A DNA stretch of 64,000 nt from UBA1765 sp045615885 (GCA_045615885.1 JAZLFR010000032.1:1-64000); one strand, 5' to 3'; shown: positions 25,158 through 32,695, counted from the stretch's first letter. Made by a program: numbers and translations. Notes: generated by a model not told the origin, from the letters alone.

Positions 25158-26081
25158 TTAAAATTCATCATCGGGAATGACGCCCGTTCTCTGGATTTCG
25201 TCACATGTCTCTTTCAGCATGTCGAATGCGAATGGAAGCGGATTGATGGGGGATTCAAAGCGAAAAATCTCCTTGATTGTGTAATCATCGCATATGACTA
25301 TGGTCCCGTCGTCGTCTACTAGGGCTTCTTCCTTGGTTTTTGCACATTCCTGATCGACAAAACTCTGGGGAAGGTTACGGTTGAATTCGACGACCGCTGT
25401 TTGCACGGCATAGCTGCCGTCGTAGTTGTACGAGATGGTCATTGTTGCTGTGTCTGCATCGGCGGCTACCATTTCAAAGGCTAAATCAGAGTTCTTTGTA
25501 ATTTTGCAAGTTGCTCTGCTCTGGTTCGCGACTGGTGCGTCGTTAATGTCTCCCGGCTGGATGGGTGAAATATATTCATCATTTATGTCCTCGTCGTCTT
25601 CGTCTTTTTCATCATCTTCTTCGTCAAATTTGATTTCACCTTCCGGAAATTCTTTGTAGAAACTTTCGCAAGTTTTGAGTGCGGATTTATAAACTTGCTC
25701 TATTCCAGCTTCGGCATTTTCAACAGCCTTGATAGTAATAGTTCGGTCTTCGCAGGTGACTGTGGATCCGTCGTTTCGTTCTGCGGCTTCTTCCTTGTTT
25801 TGTGAGCAGGTTTCCTTGATTACGCTGGCTGGCACCATGGAAGTGTAGTTTGTCGTAATTTTAATGTTAGCTTTGTCGCCGTTCAAGGTGGTTTCCGTTG
25901 TACTTGTCATTGTCCCGGCGACAGTCATTGTCGTGACGACCATGTTGCTCGAAGTCTTTGTGGCTTTGCAGGAATTTTGCTCTGTAGATGATTGCGCGTT
26001 GGATGTACTGTCACTGGAACAGGCGCTCATGGAAGCCATTGCAAAGCACATGGCAGAAAGGGTAAGGAATTTTTTGAACAT
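25158..26081 (-). CDS. Lipoprotein with two repeated domains, function unknown
   Basis: 307 residues. Signal peptide MFKKFLTLSAMCFAMASMSA then Cys21, a lipobox; Ser/Thr-rich linker after it. Two copies of a domain of about 100 residues follow, each with C-K-x-T-K, a VP/LP-x-S-(V/F)-x-x-(E/Q)-x-C segment, K-x-K/T-EEA, DG-x-x-V/I-x-C and a TI-x-x strand, so four or more conserved cysteines per protein may form disulfides. A Glu/Asp-rich stretch (DEEDDEKDEDDED) separates them. The start at 26081 has GGAGG seven bases upstream; a longer ORF begins 48 bases earlier without a site. I do not recognise the family; likely periplasmic-facing membrane-anchored. Confidence 0.75.
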   Translation of the reverse strand: MFKKFLTLSAMCFAMASMSACSSDSTSNAQSSTEQNSCKATKTSSNMVVTTMTVAGTMTSTTETTLNGDKANIKITTNYTSMVPASVIKETCSQNKEEAAERNDGSTVTCEDRTITIKAVENAEAGIEQVYKSALKTCESFYKEFPEGEIKFDEEDDEKDEDDEDINDEYISPIQPGDINDAPVANQSRATCKITKNSDLAFEMVAADADTATMTISYNYDGSYAVQTAVVEFNRNLPQSFVDQECAKTKEEALVDDDGTIVICDDYTIKEIFRFESPINPLPFAFDMLKETCDEIQRTGVIPDDEF

Positions 26082-26285
26082 CTTTTTCCTCCGAAGAGAT
26101 TTTGTTGAAATATAAGTTTTTGGTGTCAAAAAAGCTTTTTTTTAAGCCTTTTTGAGGACGCTATAAGGAAAATTTTCGGTTGGTTATAGTTTTTATCTAT
26201 TGTTAATGCATTTTAATTAAAATTTTTTGAAAATTACCTACAAAACCTATTGGAAATGTAGGGAATTGTTTTTAACTTATAGCTG

Positions 26286-26350
26286 TTGAACGAAAGACCT
26301 GGTTCTAGCGAGGATTTCAAAATAAAAAGCTGGTTCAGGAGTTCGTTCAA
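26286..26350 (+). promoter_or_regulatory. Candidate structured 5' element upstream of metY
   Basis: A perfect 9-bp helix TTGAACGAA (26286-26294) / TTCGTTCAA (26342-26350) encloses a second pairing CCTG/CAGG (26298-26301 with 26335-26338). The 65-base element lies on the coding strand of metY. It does not fit SAM-I or SAM-II consensus as I know them. A cis-regulatory role is inferred only from position and pairing. Confidence 0.4.
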
Positions 26351-26367
26351 AAAGTACGGAGAAAAAA

Positions 26368-26433
26368 ATGAACTTTGAATTTTATCTGAGAAATGACCGG
26401 CGATGTCGAGCCGGATTCCGAATGCGAGGCTAA
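26368..26433 (+). CDS. Possible 21-residue leader peptide upstream of metY
   Basis: ATG 26368 is preceded by GGAG at the right spacing (ACGGAGAAAAAAATG) and encodes 21 residues before TAA: MNFEFYLRNDRR then CRAGFRMRG. It is rich in Arg and has one Cys and an internal Met. It sits between the 65-base paired element and metY, so it could be an attenuator-type leader. It may equally be a chance ORF; no homolog is known to me. Confidence 0.3.
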   Translation: MNFEFYLRNDRRCRAGFRMRG

Positions 26434-26570
26434 CGCATTAAACCAAAGCCCCGAGCGAAACGCTCGCAAGACAGCCGGCGGGCTGAAACGCAAAAAGAGA
26501 TGCCTTCGCAAAACCTCATACCTCAAAGCGAAGCGACCTCAAAACCTCACACCTCATAAGGAATTAAATC
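26434..26570 (+). other. Untranslated leader of metY with hairpins
   Basis: Contains CGAGCG-AAA-CGCTCG (26455-26469 region), a perfect 6-bp hairpin, and CTTCGC/GCGAAG flanking an ACCTCATACCTCA segment that is repeated just before the start codon as ACCTCACACCTCA. A GGAATTAAATC stretch provides the metY ribosome binding site. Confidence 0.4.
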
Positions 26571-27851
26571 ATGTCTCAGAATCTTCACTTTGAAACTCTT
26601 CAGCTCCACGTTGGCCAGGAATCCGCAGACCCAGCAACCGATTCTCGCGCAGTTCCTATTTACGCAACCACCTCTTACGTTTTCCATAACTCCCAGCATG
26701 CCGCTGACCGTTTCGGCCTCCGCGATGCCGGTAACATTTACGGTCGCTTGACCAACTCCACCCAGGGCGTTTTCGAACAGCGTATCGCTGCCTTGGAAGG
26801 TGGTTCCGCTGCCCTCGCCGTTGCATCTGGCGCCGCTGCCATTACTTATGCCATTGAAGCTCTCGCTCAGGCTGGCGATCACGTGGTTGCCCAGAAGACC
26901 ATTTACGGTGGCTCCTACAACTTGCTGAAGCACACCTTGGCACCTTTCGGCGTAAGCACTTCTTTCGTTGACACTCACAACCTCGCCGAAGTTGAAGCTG
27001 CCATCAAGGAAAACACCAAGATCCTTTACCTGGAAACTCTCGGCAACCCGAACTCTGACGTTTCCGATATCGATGCCCTTATCGAACTTGGCCACAAGCA
27101 CGGTCTCGCTGTTATCGTCGACAACACCTTCGGTACTCCGTTCCTGTTCCGCCCCATTGAACACGGCGCAGACGTAGTTGTTCATTCTGCTACCAAGTTC
27201 ATTGGCGGCCACGGCACAACTCTCGGCGGTATCATCATTGAATCCGGCAAGACCAACTGGAAGTCTGGCAAGTTCCCGACAATCGCTAACCCCAACGTGA
27301 GCTACCACGGCGTAAGCTTCGCCGACGCAGTTCCGGGTGCCGCATTCGTGACCTACATCCGCGCCATTCTTCTCCGCGACCAGGGCGCTGCAATTTCCCC
27401 GTTCGCTGCATGGGCTCTCATTCAGGGTACAGAAACTTTGTCGCTCCGTATCGAACGCCATGTAGAAAACACTAAGAAGGTTGTGGAATTCCTTTCCAAG
27501 CATCCGAAGGTTGCTTCTGTTAGCCACCCGAGCCTGCCGACGCACCCGGACCACGAAAACTTCAAGAAGTATTTCCCGAAGGGTGGCGCTTCCATCTTTA
27601 CGTTCGAAATCAAGGGCGGTCAGGCCGAAGCCTGGAAGTTCATTGATAGCCTGAAGATCTTCAGCCTCTTGGCAAACGTTGCCGACGTGAAGAGCCTGGT
27701 GATTCATCCGTACACCACCACTCATTCCGAACTGAACGAAGAAGAATTCAAGGAACAGCACATTACGCCGTCCACCATCCGCCTCTCCATCGGTACCGAA
27801 CACATCGATGACATTATTGCGGATTTGGAACAGGCATTGGCACAGGTTTAA
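26571..27851 (+). CDS. metY: O-acetylhomoserine sulfhydrylase (aminocarboxypropyltransferase)
   Basis: 426-residue PLP enzyme of the Cys/Met metabolism family. FETLQLHVGQE...PIYATTSYVF is the typical start, TLGNPNSDVSDIDAL and VDNTFGTPFLFRP form the PLP pocket, and the Schiff-base Lys is about 209 in HSATKFIGGHGT. The SIFTFEIKGG and IHPYTTTHSELNEEE blocks match MetY rather than cystathionine gamma-synthase. It forms homocysteine from O-acetylhomoserine and sulfide; cysK downstream uses the same sulfide. The roughly 490-base 5' gap holds possible regulatory structure. No intrinsic terminator is seen; a palindromic repeat pair follows. Confidence 0.93.
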   Translation: MSQNLHFETLQLHVGQESADPATDSRAVPIYATTSYVFHNSQHAADRFGLRDAGNIYGRLTNSTQGVFEQRIAALEGGSAALAVASGAAAITYAIEALAQAGDHVVAQKTIYGGSYNLLKHTLAPFGVSTSFVDTHNLAEVEAAIKENTKILYLETLGNPNSDVSDIDALIELGHKHGLAVIVDNTFGTPFLFRPIEHGADVVVHSATKFIGGHGTTLGGIIIESGKTNWKSGKFPTIANPNVSYHGVSFADAVPGAAFVTYIRAILLRDQGAAISPFAAWALIQGTETLSLRIERHVENTKKVVEFLSKHPKVASVSHPSLPTHPDHENFKKYFPKGGASIFTFEIKGGQAEAWKFIDSLKIFSLLANVADVKSLVIHPYTTTHSELNEEEFKEQHITPSTIRLSIGTEHIDDIIADLEQALAQV

Positions 27852-27852
27852 T

Positions 27853-27882
27853 TGAGACGAGAGACGAGAGACGAAAGAGTTT
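27853..27882 (+). repeat. Short-period GAGACGA repeat
   Basis: Directly after metY: GAGACGAGAGACGAGAGACGAAAGAG-type purine-rich repeats, period about 8-9. Similar arrays occur at 46257-46355 and 52056-52092. Confidence 0.7.
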
Positions 27883-27894
27883 TTAGTTTCTTGG

Positions 27895-27976
27895 CTGTCA
27901 TCACGAGCGAAGCGTGGTGATCCAAAACATGCTCTATTCAATGCTCTGGGTTGCTTCACTACGTTCGCAAAGACAT
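27895..27976. repeat. Pair of dispersed palindromic intergenic repeats, head to head
   Basis: First copy 27895-27923: CTGTCATCACGAGCGAAG CG then TGGTGATCC, with ATCAC/GTGAT ends. Second copy 27948-27976 is in the opposite orientation; its complement begins GTCTTTGCGAACGTAGTG and ends AAGCAACCC. They belong to the TCAT-TGCGAG...GCAATC type of intergenic palindrome, other members of which are at 2639, 46394 and 52161. Confidence 0.75.
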
Positions 27977-28061
27977 GAAATTTCAGCTCTCTGAATTCTC
28001 GTTTCTGTTTTCTGTCATCTTAACAAGCTAAATTTTAAACGGATTAACAAAGGATTTCATT

Positions 28062-28994
28062 ATGTCTAAAATTTATACTTCTGCTGACCAGCTTATCGGT
28101 CACACCCCGCTTCTTGAACTTACGAACATCGAACGCGAACATAACCTCGGCGCTCGTGTCTTGGCTAAGCTCGAATACTTTAACCCGGCTGGTTCCGTGA
28201 AGGACCGCGTTGCAAAGGCTATGCTTGACGATGCTGAAAAGGCTGGCAAGCTCACCAAGGGTTCCGTGATCATTGAACCGACTTCCGGTAACACTGGTAT
28301 TGGCCTTGCTTCCGTTGCTGCAGCCCGTGGTTACCGCTTGATCATCGTGATGCCAGATACCATGAGCGTGGAACGCCGTCAGCTCATGAAGGCTTACGGT
28401 GCCGAACTCGTTTTGAGCGAAGGTGCAAAGGGCATGAAGGGGGCAATTGCAAAGGCCGAAGAACTGAACGCACAGATTCCAAACAGCTTTATCGCAGGCC
28501 AGTTCGTAAACCCGGCAAACCCGGCTGCTCACGTTGCTACGACAGGCCCGGAAATTTGGGAAGACACCGATGGCGATGTAGACATCTTTGTTGCTGGCGT
28601 TGGTACAGGCGGCACAATCACTGGCGTTGGCGAATACCTCAAGAGCAAGAAGCCGAGCGTGAAGGTCGTGGCTGTGGAACCAGCTTCCTCTCCGGTACTT
28701 TCCAAGGGTGTCGCTGGTGCTCACAAGATCCAGGGCATTGGCGCAGGCTTTGTTCCAAGCATCTTGAACACCAAGATTTACGACGAAATCATTCCGGTCG
28801 AAAATGAAGACGCATTTGTTTCTGGCCGCGAAATCGGCAAGAAGGAAGGCGTGCTTGTAGGCATTTCTGCTGGCGCTGCTCTCCACGCTGCAAAGGAACT
28901 TGCAAAGCGTCCAGAAAACAAGGGCAAGACAATTGTCGTGCTCCTCCCGGACACTGGCGACCGTTACCTTTCTACGGCACTTTACGCTGAATAA
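28062..28994 (+). CDS. cysK: Cysteine synthase A (O-acetylserine thiol-lyase)
   Basis: 310-residue fold-type II PLP enzyme. Schiff-base Lys47 in NPAGSVKDR, phosphate/substrate loop PTSGNTG at 73-79, the GTGGTITG loop near 180, and SAGAA near the end (GISAGAALHAA). Makes cysteine from O-acetylserine and sulfide. ATG 28062 has AAAGGA upstream. Lies 210 bases after metY; a terminator follows at 29015. Confidence 0.96.
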   Translation: MSKIYTSADQLIGHTPLLELTNIEREHNLGARVLAKLEYFNPAGSVKDRVAKAMLDDAEKAGKLTKGSVIIEPTSGNTGIGLASVAAARGYRLIIVMPDTMSVERRQLMKAYGAELVLSEGAKGMKGAIAKAEELNAQIPNSFIAGQFVNPANPAAHVATTGPEIWEDTDGDVDIFVAGVGTGGTITGVGEYLKSKKPSVKVVAVEPASSPVLSKGVAGAHKIQGIGAGFVPSILNTKIYDEIIPVENEDAFVSGREIGKKEGVLVGISAGAALHAAKELAKRPENKGKTIVVLLPDTGDRYLSTALYAE

Positions 28995-29014
28995 TTTTGC
29001 CACGTTAGGAGTAG

Positions 29015-29047
29015 AAACGGCTCGCAGTTTTGTGGGCCGTTTTTTTA
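29015..29047 (+). terminator. Intrinsic terminator after cysK
   Basis: AAACGGC / GCCGTTT stem with a 14-base loop followed by a run of T (TTTTTTTA). Confidence 0.8.
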
Positions 29048-29080
29048 TTCAAAAATTTATAGTGAATTTGGGGTGCTTTA

Positions 29081-29917
29081 ATGTACAAAAGAATTTTAAC
29101 TATCCAAGATATTTCCTGCGTCGGGCAGTGCTCCTTGACCGTTGCGCTCCCGATTATTTCTGCATGTGGCGTGGAAGCCGCTGTGCTCCCGTCTGCAGTT
29201 CTTTCTACCCACACTGGTGGATTCAAGGGATTCACCTTCCGCGACCTGACAGAAGACTTGCCAAAGATCAGTGCGCACTGGAAAAAGGAAGGAATTACCT
29301 TTGACGCTTTTTACACGGGTTACCTTGGCAGCACGAAGCAGATCGAATATGTTCGTGATATTCTGAATGCGCACGGGAACCCAGGCGCAAAGAAAATTGT
29401 TGACCCGGCCATGGCAGACAACGGCCAGCTTTATTACGGCTTTGACGCCGCTTTCGTGGAATCCATGAAGGACCTTGTTGCCGAAGCCGACATTGTCTTG
29501 CCGAACATTACCGAAGCAAGTTTCCTTACCGGCATTGAATACAAGGAAGTTTATGATGAAGTTTATGTAAGGAGCTTGCTTGAAGCGCTTGTGAAGCTTG
29601 GCGCAAAGGCTGTTGTTTTGACAGGCGTAAGTTACAAGCCGGAAACAACGGGCGTCGTTGTTTACGATGGCAATTATCGCTATTACGAACATAAGCGCAT
29701 TCCGAAGGGTTGCCATGGAACTGGCGATGTTTACGCTTCTGCCTTTGTCGGAGCAATGACTAGGGGCATAGATGCCTTTGAGGCTGCAAAAATTGCTGCC
29801 GACTACACGGTCCAGTGCATTGAAAACACGATCGGCGATGCAAACCACTGGTATGGGGTGAAGCTCGAGACTGCTCTTCCTGGCCTTGTAAGGGCGATTG
29901 AGGCTCATGCAAAGTAG
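29081..29917 (+). CDS. pdxY: Pyridoxal/pyridoxamine kinase
   Basis: 278 residues of the ribokinase-like pyridoxal kinase family. Starts RILTIQDISCVGQCSLTVALPI, has STHTGGF (substrate loop), DPAMADNGQLY, LPNITEASFLTG, and the ATP/anion-hole motif GTGD at 213-216 with the catalytic Asp. It phosphorylates B6 vitamers to supply PLP; the two genes upstream (metY, cysK) encode PLP enzymes, which fits the neighbourhood although the terminator at 29015 separates transcription. The gene-symbol choice (PdxY versus PdxK) is uncertain. Confidence 0.9.
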   Translation: MYKRILTIQDISCVGQCSLTVALPIISACGVEAAVLPSAVLSTHTGGFKGFTFRDLTEDLPKISAHWKKEGITFDAFYTGYLGSTKQIEYVRDILNAHGNPGAKKIVDPAMADNGQLYYGFDAAFVESMKDLVAEADIVLPNITEASFLTGIEYKEVYDEVYVRSLLEALVKLGAKAVVLTGVSYKPETTGVVVYDGNYRYYEHKRIPKGCHGTGDVYASAFVGAMTRGIDAFEAAKIAADYTVQCIENTIGDANHWYGVKLETALPGLVRAIEAHAK

Positions 29918-29976
29918 GGGAGAATGCTTTTAGGGTGGTTTTATCCTTGTTTTTTGAAAAAATAGGTTTTTGCCCC

Positions 29977-30004
29977 TTGACAATTCCCTAGAATTTTCTA
30001 AACT
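29977..30004 (+). promoter_or_regulatory. tRNA-Val promoter
   Basis: TTGACA (29977-29982), 16-base spacer, TAAACT (29999-30004), 15 bases before the mature tRNA 5' end. Confidence 0.75.
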
Positions 30005-30018
30005 TGGGTCACCCCAAT

Positions 30019-30092
30019 GGACGATTAGCTCAGCTGGTTAGAGTATCACCTTGACATGGTGGGGGTCATTGGTTCGAGTCCAATATCGTCCA
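30019..30092 (+). tRNA. tRNA-Val (GAC)
   Basis: Full cloverleaf: acceptor GGACGAT/ATCGTCC with discriminator A, D-arm AGCTCAGCTGGTTAGAG-type, anticodon stem CACC/GGTG with loop TTGACAT giving anticodon GAC (Val, GTC/GTT), T-arm with GGTTCGAGTCC. CCA is not encoded. Own promoter and terminator, so a single-tRNA transcript. Confidence 0.98.
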
Positions 30093-30097
30093 CGAAA

Positions 30098-30129
30098 AAG
30101 CCTCAGCAAACGCTGGGGCTTTTCTTTTT
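30098..30129 (+). terminator. Intrinsic terminator after tRNA-Val
   Basis: Ten-bp stem AAGCCTCAGC / GCTGGGGCTT (one G-T pair), loop AAAC, then TTCTTTTT. Confidence 0.93.
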
Positions 30130-30230
30130 GTTTTCTCTTTTTGCTTTGTATGTTTGCTGTTGAAAATACGAATAATGTCGTGAAAATTGCAAAAAGCTGA
30201 AAAGTTCGGGCAAAAATCTGAAAATCCTGC

Positions 30231-30287
30231 AAAAAAAAGCCGCAAAAGGCTGTCGGGCGGAATGCTCGATGCACTTTTGCGGCTTTT
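30231..30287 (-). terminator. Intrinsic terminator of lexA
   Basis: Perfect 14-bp stem AAAAGCCGCAAAAG / CTTTTGCGGCTTTT (30235-30248 with 30274-30287) around a 25-base loop; on the minus strand it ends in eight T. It lies about 23 bases past the lexA stop. Confidence 0.88.
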
Positions 30288-30309
30288 GCGCGTATGGGCT
30301 ATGAATTAA

Positions 30310-30993
30310 TTAGTTGATTTTGCGCATTACGCCAATCACCTTGCCGGCAATGCTGAATTCGCGGTCCGGGCGAACGATGATCGGGGTGTACTTCGGGTTT
30401 GCCGGGTGGAGTTCAATCCATTCGTCCTTCGGCTGGAAGTACTTGACTGTAGCTTCGTTGTCGACCTGGGCGATGATGATTTCGCCGCGGTCGGCTGTGC
30501 CCTGGGTGCGGGCGAATACGAGGTCGCCGTCAAAGATGCCTGCGTTGATCATGGAGTCGCCCTTGACGCGAAGGGCGAACACGTCTTTGCGACTTGCGAT
30601 GAAGTCGCGGTCTACGGTGACGGTGCCTTCGAGGTTCTGCACTGCAAGAATCGGCTGGCCTGCGGCGACGCGGCCAATGACCGGGATTTCTACAGAGTTC
30701 GTATCTTCTGCTTCCGGAGCTTCGTTCTTGACGATTTCAAGGCCGCGGCTTGTGCGCGGGGAGCGGTTGATGTAGCCCTTCTTGATGAGCGCTGCAAGAA
30801 TGGAGCGAACGCCGTTTGTGGAGGTGATGCCGAAATGTGTGGCAATTTCACGCACGGTAGGCGGGCGGTTGAACTTTTTGGTTTGCACCTTGATGTAGGT
30901 GTAGATTTCTTCCTGACGGGCGGTCAGCGCGCGCGGAGCACGTTCCTTTTTGGCAGGAGCTTCTGCTTCGAGAATTTCGTTTTCTGTATCCAT
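30310..30993 (-). CDS. lexA: LexA repressor
   Basis: 227-residue SOS repressor and self-cleaving peptidase (S24). N-terminal winged helix ALTARQEEIYTYI...PTVREIATHFG (about 22-55), with recognition helix region STNGVRSILAAL. Self-cleavage bond Ala111-Gly112 (RVAAGQ), catalytic Ser147 in KGDSM and Lys184 in ATVKYF. A Glu/Lys-rich extension of about 20 residues precedes the DNA-binding domain. The start at 30993 has GGAGG at good spacing; the longer ORF lacks one. Promoter at 31020-31048. I could not find the LexA box I recall for F. succinogenes in the upstream region. Confidence 0.97.
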   Translation of the reverse strand: MDTENEILEAEAPAKKERAPRALTARQEEIYTYIKVQTKKFNRPPTVREIATHFGITSTNGVRSILAALIKKGYINRSPRTSRGLEIVKNEAPEAEDTNSVEIPVIGRVAAGQPILAVQNLEGTVTVDRDFIASRKDVFALRVKGDSMINAGIFDGDLVFARTQGTADRGEIIIAQVDNEATVKYFQPKDEWIELHPANPKYTPIIVRPDREFSIAGKVIGVMRKIN

Positions 30994-31019
30994 ACGGGAC
31001 CTCCAATAATAACCTCTAT

Positions 31020-31048
31020 AATATAGTGTCTTTTTGTTCAAGTGTCAA
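31020..31048 (-). promoter_or_regulatory. lexA promoter
   Basis: On the minus strand: TTGACA (31043-31048), exact 17-base spacer, TATATT (31020-31025), then a leader of about 20 bases with GGAGG. A good sigma-70-type promoter. Confidence 0.85.
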
Positions 31049-31106
31049 TAGTTGCAGTGCTCAAAATGTATTTTTGTCAAATATTTTTCTTTTTTGTAGA
31101 GTTAGG

Positions 31107-31120
31107 GTGCTTTAGAGCAC
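31107..31120. promoter_or_regulatory. GTGCT-TTAG-AGCAC inverted repeat between lexA and next gene
   Basis: Five-bp arms GTGCT/AGCAC around TTAG, followed by T6 on the plus strand. It could be an operator in the divergent region or a weak terminator; the sequence does not decide. Confidence 0.35.
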
Positions 31121-31174
31121 TTTTTTGAAAGATTTTATTACCCGATTTTGCAGAAATTTTCTAAATTAGCGCAC

Positions 31175-31317
31175 GCGATTGCTTTTGTTCCGTTGCAAAG
31201 TCGCGGAACCCGGCCCCGTAGTCGGGCCTGCCGCCCGTTTCTTTGAAAACATAAGTGCGGCTAATTTGATGCTGATTAATTCGCAATCGCCCGAAATCTG
31301 GTTCTTTACCGGCCCTT
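31175..31317 (+). ncRNA. Candidate structured RNA/leader upstream of Pro-Ala-rich membrane protein
   Basis: An 8-bp closing helix GCGATTGC (31175-31182) / GCAATCGC (31283-31290) encloses three perfect hairpins: GTTCCG/CGGAAC (31187-31192, 31204-31209), GGCCC/GGGCC (31212-31216, 31224-31228) and GCCGC/GCGGC (31230-31234, 31257-31261) with an inner GTTT/AAAC. A fourth hairpin TTACCG/CGGTAA (31306-31324) lies just before the gene start. A TTTTCTAAATTA -10-like element at 31157-31168 would start transcription at the helix. The layout resembles a multi-branch riboswitch or small RNA but matches no class I know. Confidence 0.5.
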
Positions 31318-31343
31318 TTTCGGTAACCCTAATGAGGTCCCTA

Positions 31344-31982
31344 ATGGTAACACTCAACGTAGTAACGCTCGTCATCGCCTTGGTTTCCTTGGTTGTGTCG
31401 GCTCTCGTCCTTTCTAAGGTGAGCAAGCTCATGGTTATGCTTCGCACACCTGTTGTCAAGAAGTCTTCCGAATTGAATTTGAAGCCAGCTGCTGCTCGCC
31501 ACCAGGTGAATGCACAGGAAATGGCTGCTCGCGGAGAACGTCAGCAGAAGGACAACCGCCAACAGAAGGAACAGCGCAACGCAGCTAAGAACTCTGGTGA
31601 AGCCCAGCGCGAAAACCAGAACAATGGTCAGCGCCGCGACCGTGAACAGCGCCGCAACAACAATCGCAATGAACAGCGCCAGCGCCGCGAAACTCAGGCA
31701 CAGGCTCAGGTACAGGCAGAAAAGGCTCCGGCTCCGGCCCCAGCTGCAGCTCCTGTAGAAGCCCCGGCCGCACAGCCAGCTCCAGCAGCACAGCCTGCAC
31801 AGGAACCGGCTCGCCGCCCGTTGCCGCCGCGCATCACTCCGGAATCCGTTCCGGCAGTACCGGCAGAAACTCCAGTTGCTCCGGCTCCGGCAGTTGCAGA
31901 AGCTGCAGCAGCCGTTGCTCCAGAAAAAGTTCGCTATGGCCGCCGCAGTGTGGTCAAGACAGCTCCGGAACTCGAAGGCTAA
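31344..31982 (+). CDS. Membrane-anchored Gln/Arg- and Pro/Ala-rich protein, function unknown
   Basis: 212 residues. One N-terminal transmembrane helix (about 2-24, VTLNVVTLVIALVSLVVSALVL), then a Gln/Asn/Arg-rich basic low-complexity region (about 60-120), then a Pro/Ala-rich segment and a short conserved-looking end KVRYGRRSVVKTAPELEG. It has no recognisable domain; the basic low-complexity part could bind nucleic acid or cell-wall polymer, which is speculation. ATG 31344 is chosen because GAGG lies six bases upstream; ATG 31332 has none. It stands alone between a structured 5' region and a strong terminator. Confidence 0.7.
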   Translation: MVTLNVVTLVIALVSLVVSALVLSKVSKLMVMLRTPVVKKSSELNLKPAAARHQVNAQEMAARGERQQKDNRQQKEQRNAAKNSGEAQRENQNNGQRRDREQRRNNNRNEQRQRRETQAQAQVQAEKAPAPAPAAAPVEAPAAQPAPAAQPAQEPARRPLPPRITPESVPAVPAETPVAPAPAVAEAAAAVAPEKVRYGRRSVVKTAPELEG

Positions 31983-32015
31983 TCTTTTTTAGACAGCCCA
32001 AAGAGATTTGGATAG

Positions 32016-32051
32016 AAAAACTCCCAGGCCAAGTGTCTGGGAGTTTTTTTT
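32016..32051 (+). terminator. Intrinsic terminator before dcw cluster
   Basis: AAAAACTCCCAG / CTGGGAGTTTTT stem with a 9-base loop and an 8-base T run. Confidence 0.93.
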
Positions 32052-32156
32052 GTATTTACGGTAAAATAAGATCCATTTTGTTCACCACTCCATAGATACG
32101 CACAAAATCTGCACAAACTTTTAAGGGGAATTTTTGGCGGTTTTCAAAAAATGTAT

Positions 32157-32184
32157 TTGCTAGGTGGGTAAAAGTGGCTATATT
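32157..32184 (+). promoter_or_regulatory. mraZ promoter with MraZ-box-like repeats
   Basis: TTGCTA (32157-32162), 16-base spacer, TATATT (32179-32184). Within the spacer TGGGT (32165-32169) and TGGCT (32175-32179) lie exactly 10 bases apart, the TGGGN-N5-TGGGN arrangement known for MraZ operators. Binding there would block RNA polymerase, consistent with MraZ autorepression of the dcw operon. Confidence 0.6.
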
Positions 32185-32218
32185 TGTCTTGTTGTGTTGA
32201 AAAGTGGTAAAGTGTAGT

Positions 32219-32695
32219 ATGAATTTTTCATCTTTCATAGGACAAGCCAAAACGGCTATCGACGGAAAGGGAAGGTCTGCCTTCCCTAGGGAATTCCGTC
32301 GCCAGCTTTCGGCTGCCGATGGGGAAGAGCTCGTGGTCACTCGTGGCCCGGACCGCACCCTCCGGTTGTATGTCCTACCCGAGTATGAAAAGTTCATGGC
32401 GGAATTGGACTCTAGGCCCGACCACCGTCAAACCGAATATCTTCGGAGAGCCCTCTGTGCGACATTCGTTGTACCAGACGGCCAGAACCGCATTTTGCTA
32501 CCCAAAAATTTGCTTGAGTACGCCGAACTGGCAGGCGAGGTCCTGTACGTTCCGGCAAGCGGTAAAACTCTGGAGATGTGGAACCCAGATCGATACGAAG
32601 CGAAGTTCGGATTTACTTCCGAAGATTCCTATGCGGCTTTCGATGCGGCGTTCTACGGCGAAGGTTTGACGGAGGGCACAAATGGCAGCAAATAG
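32219..32695 (+). CDS. mraZ: Transcriptional regulator MraZ
   Basis: 158 residues with two SpoVT/AbrB-like MraZ domains: AKTAIDGKGRSAFPREFR near 11-28 and CATFVVPDGQNRILLPKNL near 82-100. MraZ oligomers bind repeated TGGGN boxes upstream of the dcw cluster, and suitable repeats lie in the promoter here. ATG 32219 fits the family start; a GTG at 32204 is also in frame. No convincing Shine-Dalgarno precedes it. It overlaps rsmH by 14 bases. First gene of a cluster that runs to ftsZ without a visible internal terminator. Confidence 0.94.
   Translation: MNFSSFIGQAKTAIDGKGRSAFPREFRRQLSAADGEELVVTRGPDRTLRLYVLPEYEKFMAELDSRPDHRQTEYLRRALCATFVVPDGQNRILLPKNLLEYAELAGEVLYVPASGKTLEMWNPDRYEAKFGFTSEDSYAAFDAAFYGEGLTEGTNGSK

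Noticed and set aside
26393..26593. 66-codon plus-strand ORF in the metY leader
   Set aside because: Overlaps the metY start, lacks a ribosome site, and runs through hairpin and repeat sequence.
26547..27959. 470-codon minus-strand ORF
   Set aside because: Antisense to metY; composition is that of a codon-bias shadow.
30994..31100. LexA box upstream of lexA
   Set aside because: I looked for the TGCNC-N4-GTGCA type I associate with F. succinogenes and for CTGT-N8-ACAG and GAAC-N4-GTTC types; none fits. The GTGCT-TTAG-AGCAC repeat at 31107 is only listed as an unassigned inverted repeat.
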